From contig JAVBQJ010000059.1 of NCBI GenBank assembly GCA_031549115.1, positions 1 to 6,247 on the forward strand: a stretch of 6,247 nt of DNA, given 5' to 3'. Positions 1 to 4,736 of the stretch are shown one piece after another (within the stretch, counting starts at the first letter, position 1; every line of letters begins with the position of its first letter). The translations under genes and the position numbers were made by a program. This DNA comes from JAVBQJ01 sp031549115. Lineage in GTDB: Bacteria > Verrucomicrobiota > Lentisphaeria > Victivallales > Victivallaceae. Under the pieces are notes generated by a model. The model was not told where the DNA came from. It searched no databases and was given only the letters and a program-made list of their open reading frames with translations.

Positions 1-1
1 C

Positions 2-25
2 AAAAAAAGCGATGCTTTGCATCGC
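2..25 (-). terminator. Rho-independent terminator of the tRNA-Asn transcript
   Basis: On the minus strand a perfect 7-bp stem (GCGATGC / GCATCGC, plus coordinates 9-15 and 19-25) with a 3-nt AAA loop is followed at once by seven T residues (plus-strand A run at 2-8). This is the textbook intrinsic-terminator layout and it lies about 40 nt past the 3' end of the tRNA. It is oriented to end the tRNA transcript. It would also stop any readthrough from the hydrolase operon. Confidence 0.85.
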
Positions 26-87
26 CGAATCCAGGTGCCTGCGCCATTTTTGTGCGAGCACAAAAATGGCTCCGGCGCCTGGATTCG
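26..87. repeat. Quasi-palindrome made from the tRNA-Asn 3' end
   Basis: Positions 26-55 and 58-87 are inverted copies of each other, with 27 of 30 positions complementary and only 2 nt between them. The inner 13 bp (43-55 and 58-70) are perfect. The mismatches are 42/71, 40/73 and 36/77. The right arm is the 3' strand of the tRNA T-arm and acceptor stem plus the discriminator and CCA. The left arm lies in the 3' trailer, just before the terminator hairpin. In the precursor RNA the trailer could pair with the tRNA 3' half and compete with the cloverleaf. It could have arisen by template switching during replication, or be an unusual processing or attenuation element. Confidence 0.85.
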
Positions 88-141
88 AACCAGGGACCAA
101 GTGGTTAACAGCCACCTACTCTACCGCTGAGCTACGCCGGA
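67..141 (-). tRNA. tRNA-Asn (anticodon GTT), CCA encoded
   Basis: The minus strand folds into a standard cloverleaf. The acceptor stem is TCCGGCG/CGCCGGA (plus 135-141 and 71-77), followed by T8-A9. The D stem is GCTC/GAGT with an AGCGGTA loop. The anticodon stem is GGTGG/CCACT with loop CTGTTAA, giving anticodon GTT, which reads Asn codons AAC and AAU. The T arm is CCTGG-TTCGAAT-CCAGG. The discriminator base is G (plus 70) and the CCA tail is encoded (plus 67-69). The gene has its own promoter upstream and a terminator downstream, so it looks like a single-gene transcription unit. Its 3' end forms one arm of a long quasi-palindrome. Confidence 0.96.
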
Positions 142-157
142 ACATTCTATGGCACCT

Positions 158-185
158 AATATAACCCGGAATAACGCTTTGTCAA
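158..185 (-). promoter_or_regulatory. Sigma70-type promoter of tRNA-Asn
   Basis: Read on the minus strand, a perfect -35 box TTGACA (plus 180-185) is followed by a 16-bp spacer and a -10 box TATATT (plus 158-163, 5 of 6 to consensus). The -10 box ends 16 bp before the mature tRNA 5' end, so the start site would leave a short leader of about 9 nt for RNase P. The region 142-253 holds nothing else I can support. A weak 6-bp hairpin just after the hydrolase stop codon lacks a T run, so I do not call it a terminator. Confidence 0.8.
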
Positions 186-253
186 CCTCAAAATTCAGTT
201 TTTCGTTCTTTTCCGCAACTTTTTCCTCCCCGAATGCGCCGAACAGCTCAGCG

Positions 254-3046
254 TCAATCCGAAATCGAAATCTCAACCTTTTCGGCAAATTCCGCTTCCG
301 ATATACGGCTGAAATACAGCACCAGATAGTGTTCCAATCGCGGAATCCTGACGCTTATCCCCGCCGCGTCAAGCAGAAATGGCACCCGCCGCAAATCCCG
401 GAAATCCGGAGAGAACGCATACACGCCCTGTACCATCGCGGCATCGGCAATCCGTACGGTAAATTCATTTTCCACCGGCGGATACACCAGGTTGCGGGTT
501 TCCGGACGCCCGTCCGGGGTCACCATCGCCGTCAGATTCATCAGGTGCACTTGCAGGCCATCCAATCCATGATATGCGTGTTCGTAGCTCTCCACCACCA
601 CGCCGGGGGGCAAGCCTTCGGTCTGTACTCCGGGAGCCGCCGGAGTCAACTGCGCCAGCAGCATGTCGGCGACAGCCCGATTCCGCGGCCAATCCGGGTC
701 GCGGGGCACGAAATCATTGCCATTCAATTCGGCAAAATAAATCGCAGTTTCCGGGTGGCCGCTCCAGTAGTACACCCGTCCCTGTCCATAACGGTTCACC
801 AATAGACCGGGAAGCGATCTGCCGTCGCGTTCGAGCGAGCCGAGAATCTCCGCCGCATCCGGGTGCGGACGCACCGTCGTGAACTCATCCGTCTCCCGTA
901 CACCGTCCAGCGCGCCGGCGTTCTGCCAGGTGGCTCCGGCGCCTTCGTTTCCAACATAATCCGCCCCGATCAGATCGGCGATCACGAAGTTATCGCGCTT
1001 ATGGAAATTTTCGTCATAAAGGCCGGTTTCGGCACTGACGACCAGAGTGCCGCCTTCCCGGACGAAGTCGCGCAAGCGCTGCGCCTGCGCTTCGGAGAGC
1101 ATCGGCACATTCAGCGCGGCCAGGGTTTTAACCGTTGCGGGAATGGGTTTCTCCAGCGCGGCATCGGCCAATACCCGGTAAGGCAATTGCGCCAGAGTCA
1201 GATTGGCGCACAAGGCGAAAGCTGAATTCTGCCGGTTGATGATGCCGCGCGGTTCAATATTGAAGTTGTTATTCAAAGTCGGAAACCACACCGCGGTTTC
1301 GCCGGCGGCACGCAATCCGGCGGTCAGGTACTGATATTTGCACTCCCATCGCACCAGAGCGGCGCGCTCCGTCTTCAATTCGTCGCTCATATACCACGAC
1401 CAATACTGATGTGCGCCTTGCGACAATCCCAGCAGCCACCAATAATAGATATCGACCATGCGGGCGAAGCCTTTGATCGTGAAAATGTCGGTGCTGTCAT
1501 GTTCGGCCTCGGCCGCGCCGCGAATCAATTTCATGCCGGCGATGTACATGGGCCAGTAACGGTGATAGTTGGAAATGGCTTCGAGACCGATGGTTTCGGC
1601 GATGGAAGCGGCCATGTCGATGGTGACGCCGTGATTGGCAATGGCCTGCTCATTGTACGGCAGCGCGTAGTAACTGAGCAGAATGCCGTCCGGGACGTGT
1701 TTCCGCAGGGCGGCACGAATTTTGGCGTTGCTTTCCACGGCTTGCGCCAATCGCCAGCGCATGTAGGCGCGGTACAGATCCGAATCGGTGCGCTCCAGCC
1801 ACGAATCCCCCTCCGGCGGCATGGTCAAGCCGGTATCCGCCAGAAATTTCGCCCGGCAATGAACACAGCCACAGGTGGTGTACATGAGACTGGTCTCGTC
1901 GACCATCAGCCCGTCCGGCCGGACGGTTTCAATCAATTGATCCAGCCGCCGGAAGTATTCCATAGCGAAATCCGGATTGTTCATGCACAGCCAATGCAGT
2001 GTCCACACCTCCCGGATCTGGCCGTCGCGGATATCTTTCGCCATCCATTCCGGGTGTTTTTGCGCCATTTCGCGCGGTGCCGCCAGCATGGTCAGATGCA
2101 GATACATTTTCATGCCCTGCTCGCGACCGGCCTCCACCGCCATCCGGGTGTTTTCGACCAGCTCCGGAAACGGCAGCGAAGCGAACAACACATCCGGATA
2201 GGGGTCGTGTTCCGCCGAGTCGCTCATCAGATAACGCTGCCCCTCGGTCAGCAGCGCGTTGTAGCCCTGCTGTCGCATCAATTCGGCCAACCGGGAGGCC
2301 TCCTCATAGGTCGAAACCCGGGGAAAGCGTTCGTCCGGGACCCGGGGGCCGTGCTTGAAGTTGCCCATCCGTAACGTATGCAGCACTTCGGCATTGGATT
2401 GCCGCCGGAGATCCTCCGGGGTGAGTTCCACCGCGACCACCGGTACCGGATCGCATACTTCCGGGGGCTCCGGCAACGCGTCCGGCGTGCGCCGGATGAT
2501 CAGGTCGTCGAAGACCGCCATTCCTCCGGCGTCCCCCTCCCCCTGATTTTCCGCACCGAGGATGACGCTCAGGAATCCCGTCCCTTCCGCCGGCACGGCA
2601 ATCTGGATTTCCGCCTTGCGCCACGCGCCGTCGAAGGGGCGGAAGCGGCTTGCCGCGATACCGGCATCCCAGTTCCATTGGCCGTCCGGTGTTTTCCAGT
2701 AGATGGACAGAGTCGTCTTTCCCGGAGCGTCGAGCTTGCAGAGGACGCTGACCGTGTAGCGCTCCAGCGGCTTCACCGGGAAACTATACTGGTACGCGGC
2801 CGACTGCGCTCCCGTGACCGCCAGGCCGTGCGTCTGCCGGTAACCCGCGCCCGCCGCGACCGCGCCGAGCGGATTGCCGGTGACGCTCCAGCAATCGAAT
2901 TCCTCCGGGCGCGAACCGCCGGGCGTATCTTCAAAATCGACGATCCGGACTTCATCCCCCGCGAGCGGGGCGTTTACGACGGCTTGCGCGATCCATCCGA
3001 AAGCGATCAGCGACAAACTGGCGATCCATATGTTCCGATTCCGCAT
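254..3046 (-). CDS. Secreted multidomain glycoside-hydrolase-like protein (GHL6/GH42-like barrel with trimerisation-like domain)
   Basis: This 930-residue protein is predicted to be exported and to act on a glycan outside the cytoplasm; the substrate is unknown. Residues 1-22 look like a Sec signal peptide (RNR start, hydrophobic core, AQA at 20-22). Residues about 33-186 look like a carbohydrate-binding jelly-roll ending in VFDDLIIRR. A TIM-barrel-like region spans about 235-575. It contains PDGLMVDE (377-384) followed by the cysteine motif CGCVHC (392-397), as in GHL6 proteins and reminiscent of the GH42 zinc site. Residues about 580-800 resemble the GH42 trimerisation (class I amidotransferase-like) domain, for example the RLRDFVREGGTLVVS stretch. 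A beta-rich tail follows to about 915. The ATG start is supported by AGAGGG seven nt upstream. The gene lies 21 bp after the pseudopilin gene with no terminator between them, so they are probably co-transcribed. The enzyme class is inferred. The usual GH42 nucleophile is not evident, so activity is uncertain. Confidence 0.8.
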   Translation of the reverse strand: MRNRNIWIASLSLIAFGWIAQAVVNAPLAGDEVRIVDFEDTPGGSRPEEFDCWSVTGNPLGAVAAGAGYRQTHGLAVTGAQSAAYQYSFPVKPLERYTVSVLCKLDAPGKTTLSIYWKTPDGQWNWDAGIAASRFRPFDGAWRKAEIQIAVPAEGTGFLSVILGAENQGEGDAGGMAVFDDLIIRRTPDALPEPPEVCDPVPVVAVELTPEDLRRQSNAEVLHTLRMGNFKHGPRVPDERFPRVSTYEEASRLAELMRQQGYNALLTEGQRYLMSDSAEHDPYPDVLFASLPFPELVENTRMAVEAGREQGMKMYLHLTMLAAPREMAQKHPEWMAKDIRDGQIREVWTLHWLCMNNPDFAMEYFRRLDQLIETVRPDGLMVDETSLMYTTCGCVHCRAKFLADTGLTMPPEGDSWLERTDSDLYRAYMRWRLAQAVESNAKIRAALRKHVPDGILLSYYALPYNEQAIANHGVTIDMAASIAETIGLEAISNYHRYWPMYIAGMKLIRGAAEAEHDSTDIFTIKGFARMVDIYYWWLLGLSQGAHQYWSWYMSDELKTERAALVRWECKYQYLTAGLRAAGETAVWFPTLNNNFNIEPRGIINRQNSAFALCANLTLAQLPYRVLADAALEKPIPATVKTLAALNVPMLSEAQAQRLRDFVREGGTLVVSAETGLYDENFHKRDNFVIADLIGADYVGNEGAGATWQNAGALDGVRETDEFTTVRPHPDAAEILGSLERDGRSLPGLLVNRYGQGRVYYWSGHPETAIYFAELNGNDFVPRDPDWPRNRAVADMLLAQLTPAAPGVQTEGLPPGVVVESYEHAYHGLDGLQVHLMNLTAMVTPDGRPETRNLVYPPVENEFTVRIADAAMVQGVYAFSPDFRDLRRVPFLLDAAGISVRIPRLEHYLVLYFSRISEAEFAEKVEISISD

Positions 3047-3067
3047 TGAAAAACCCTCTTTCCCGTA

Positions 3068-3757
3068 TTACCAGACAAACCAGCCCTGGACGCCGTCGTA
3101 GCCCAGCTGGGCGTAGGTGCCGTTCGGCCAGACGCTGAAGGTCGGGTCGTTGATCTTCATCGTCCGGGCATGGCCGTCGACATAGGCGATGTTGATGGAG
3201 CTGCTGTGCCGGGCATGCGCCCAATTCGCGAACGTTTCAATCGGGTAGGTGGAGACCCAGTAGCTGCCCTTCTGCGGCGATTCCGTAGCGCTCCAAACCG
3301 TATCCATGTGTGCATACGTATCCGACGGCGATCCCTTGGAAGTGACATAACTCAGCTTGATCGGCTCGGAACGCTTGTCGGAAAAACGCGCGATTTCCAG
3401 GCCGCCGAGGCTGCAGGCGTTGTATCCGATCCCGACGAATGACCCGGCGTCATTGCTCAACTGCGGCGCCTCCGCCAGAACCGGGCAGGTGAAAAGTTTC
3501 TTGTCGCCGGTGTAACCGAGGCGGATATATTCGAATGACCAGACGTTCCCGCTGTCCGCATAATAGTACCAGGGAAACGATTCGTCGGCGTCGCCGATAT
3601 ACATGGTGGTGAGCAGCATCACCTGTTTGTGGTTGCTCAGACATTTGGCCGCTTGCGCGGCGGCGCGGGCTTTCGACAACGCCGGCAGCAGCATACTGGC
3701 GAGGATGGCGATGATAGCGATCACGACCAAGAGCTCAATCAATGTGAATTTTTTCAT
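3068..3757 (-). CDS. Type IV pilin-like pseudopilin with H-X9-DG motif
   Basis: This 229-residue protein belongs to the prepilin-type pseudopilins abundant in Lentisphaerota and Planctomycetota. The N-terminus is a class III signal: a three-residue leader MKK, then FTLIE with Glu at +5, then a hydrophobic helix to about residue 26 (LLVVIAIIAILASMLLPAL). The family's CLSNHKQ segment is at 39-45, followed by a globular part with FTCP (89-92). RH (183-184), nine residues and DG (194-195) make an exact H-X9-DG motif within NIAYVDGHA. The protein ends in an aromatic-rich VQGWFVW. It would be processed by a prepilin peptidase encoded elsewhere and sit in or across the inner membrane. A role in export or glycan capture is inferred from context only. 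The -1 residue is Lys instead of the usual Gly. The ATG has a strong AAGGAG ribosome-binding site seven nt upstream. It is the first gene of the operon. Confidence 0.92.
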   Translation of the reverse strand: MKKFTLIELLVVIAIIAILASMLLPALSKARAAAQAAKCLSNHKQVMLLTTMYIGDADESFPWYYYADSGNVWSFEYIRLGYTGDKKLFTCPVLAEAPQLSNDAGSFVGIGYNACSLGGLEIARFSDKRSEPIKLSYVTSKGSPSDTYAHMDTVWSATESPQKGSYWVSTYPIETFANWAHARHSSSINIAYVDGHARTMKINDPTFSVWPNGTYAQLGYDGVQGWFVW

Positions 3758-3799
3758 CCCGCGACTCCTTTTTTAGAAATGAGAGCAATTTTTTGCAAC

Positions 3800-3826
3800 T
3801 TGCATTTTCCGCGATACAGTTATATT
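3800..3826 (+). promoter_or_regulatory. Weak candidate promoter for the AraC-family gene
   Basis: On the plus strand TTGCAT (3800-3805) and TATATT (3821-3826) are separated by only 15 bp. An alternative is TTGCAA (3793-3798) with TACAGT (3815-3820) and a 16-bp spacer. Either would overlap the opposing operon promoter, so the two directions could compete. Using TATATT as the -10 box puts the start site near 3833, which would exclude the upstream TTG at 3825 as the translation start. Confidence 0.3.
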
Positions 3827-3834
3827 GTACTGTA
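3815..3834. promoter_or_regulatory. Inverted repeat TACAGT-N8-ACTGTA over the operon -10 box
   Basis: A perfect 6-bp inverted repeat, TACAGT (3815-3820) and ACTGTA (3829-3834), surrounds 8 bp and contains the -10 box of the minus-strand promoter as well as its likely start site. Its size and position fit a repressor or autoregulatory operator. No binding protein can be named from the sequence. Confidence 0.4.
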
Positions 3835-3852
3835 AATCAAGCCATATGGCAA
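3824..3852 (-). promoter_or_regulatory. Promoter of the pseudopilin-hydrolase operon
   Basis: On the minus strand a -35 box TTGCCA (plus 3847-3852, 5 of 6) is followed by an optimal 17-bp spacer and a -10 box TACAAT (plus 3824-3829, 5 of 6). The predicted start near 3817 gives a leader of about 60 nt before the pseudopilin ATG. A perfect 10-bp palindrome GCCATATGGC (3841-3850) overlaps the -35 box, and the possible ATG of the divergent regulator lies within it at 3846. Confidence 0.65.
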
Positions 3853-4736
3853 TAGGGAATTTCAGGAAAAAACTGCTAAAATATGGTAAAAAATTGCTCA
3901 CGGAAACAAACTGCTTTCTCCGGCTTCCGAAAGTCAGGCATCTGCAAAGTTTATTGCTGGTCCATGATTTTTACAGCTATCCGCATATCGCCGCCCATCA
4001 TGAGCTGATCCTGCTGCGACGCGGCAGGATGACGCTGCAGCTTCCCGGCGAGAGCGAATGCCAGGCCGGCATCGGCGACCTCATGGTGCTGCGGGCCGGA
4101 CAACTTCACGCCGATATTTTCGACAAGCGGAATCCGTTGGAACAGTTTTTCATTCACTTCGATTGGGATGAAACCGCGGCCGCGGAATTTTTCCGGGTGG
4201 TGAATCCGCAACTGTGTTCCCGGCTGCCGCCGCACCTGAAAATGGAAATCGCCACCCAGTTGCATTCGTTGGAGGGCGGATTGTTGACCGATTTTTCGTC
4301 CGATCTGGTGGCGGCGCGTCTGTTTCTGGTGCTGATGCTGATCTATCAATATGCGGCGGTCAAAACCGAACCGTCCCGGGTGGCGCTGCATCACCGGCAC
4401 CTGATCCACGCCGCCGAAAATTATATTCTGGCCAATCTGCATCTGGACCTGACGCTGGATCATATCGCCGCTTATCTGCAGGTCAGCAAGTTCCACCTGA
4501 GCCGGGTATTCAAAAAGCATACCGGAAATACCCTGCACAATTATCTGACCGCCATGCGCATGCAGCGCGCGGAAGAATTGCTCAACGAGGGGCGGCTGCA
4601 TATCGCCGGGATCGCCGCCGCCACCGGCTTCAACGATGTGGAATACTTCGGGCGCGTGTTCAAAAAATACTTCAAACGCTCCCCGGTCGGCAAGCCGGAG
4701 CACGGCCGGAAACCCGTCACGCTCCCGCCGGGCTGA
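3846..4736 (+). CDS. AraC-family transcriptional regulator
   Basis: This cytoplasmic DNA-binding regulator has an N-terminal cupin-type ligand-binding domain. Numbered from the ATG at 3846 (296 residues), the sensor covers about 38-115, including HHELILLRRGRMTL and the GDLMVLRAGQLH turn. The DNA-binding domain is at the C-terminus. Helix-turn-helix 1 is at about 204-227 (LDHIAAYLQVSKFHLSRVFKK). Helix-turn-helix 2 is at about 253-280 (IAAATGFNDVEYFGRVFKKYFKRSP), a near-canonical AraC signature. It is divergent from the pseudopilin-hydrolase operon across about 90 bp, which suggests it regulates that operon and itself. The start is uncertain. The frame is open from a TTG at 3825, and neither that codon nor the ATG at 3846 has a clear ribosome-binding site. 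The first 17 or so codons are AT-rich and contain the operator-like repeats, so a start near TTG 3894 is possible. The 3' end overlaps the convergent gene by 20 bp. Confidence 0.93.
   Translation: MAIGNFRKKLLKYGKKLLTETNCFLRLPKVRHLQSLLLVHDFYSYPHIAAHHELILLRRGRMTLQLPGESECQAGIGDLMVLRAGQLHADIFDKRNPLEQFFIHFDWDETAAAEFFRVVNPQLCSRLPPHLKMEIATQLHSLEGGLLTDFSSDLVAARLFLVLMLIYQYAAVKTEPSRVALHHRHLIHAAENYILANLHLDLTLDHIAAYLQVSKFHLSRVFKKHTGNTLHNYLTAMRMQRAEELLNEGRLHIAGIAAATGFNDVEYFGRVFKKYFKRSPVGKPEHGRKPVTLPPG

Larger units (their letters stand above)
3783..3899. promoter_or_regulatory. Candidate AraC-type operator array: 21-bp-spaced direct repeats plus a distal inverted copy
   Basis: On the plus strand AAAAAACTGCT (3867-3877) and AAAAAATTGCT (3888-3898) match at 10 of 11 positions and start exactly 21 bp apart. 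An exact inverted copy of the 12-mer AAAAAATTGCTC (3888-3899) lies at 3783-3794, with centres 105 bp apart. The direct pair is upstream of the minus-strand promoter, at roughly -50 to -81 from the predicted start site. The distal copy is inside the pseudopilin leader. AraC-family dimers are known to bind direct half-sites about two helical turns apart, sometimes with looping. That the divergent regulator binds here is inference, and the A-tracts raise the chance of coincidence. Confidence 0.45.

Noticed and set aside
26..87. Attachment site of an integrated element at the tRNA 3' end
   Set aside because: Integration at a tRNA leaves direct copies of the tRNA end. Here the copy is inverted and adjacent, and no integrase or mobile-element gene is visible.
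232..254. Possible terminator after the hydrolase gene (CGCTGA-loop-TCGGCG on the minus strand)
   Set aside because: The 6-bp stem includes a wobble pair and is followed by an A-rich run, not a T run, so it lacks the features of an intrinsic terminator.
149..805. 218-residue open frame on the plus strand
   Set aside because: It lies antisense inside the well-supported hydrolase gene (from 254) and over the tRNA promoter. Its composition is rich in Arg, His and Ser with no recognisable domain, typical of a shadow frame in GC-rich coding DNA.
1409..2374. 321-residue open frame on the plus strand
   Set aside because: It is wholly antisense to the barrel region of the hydrolase, whose protein has clear domain motifs. 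The antisense product shows no family features.
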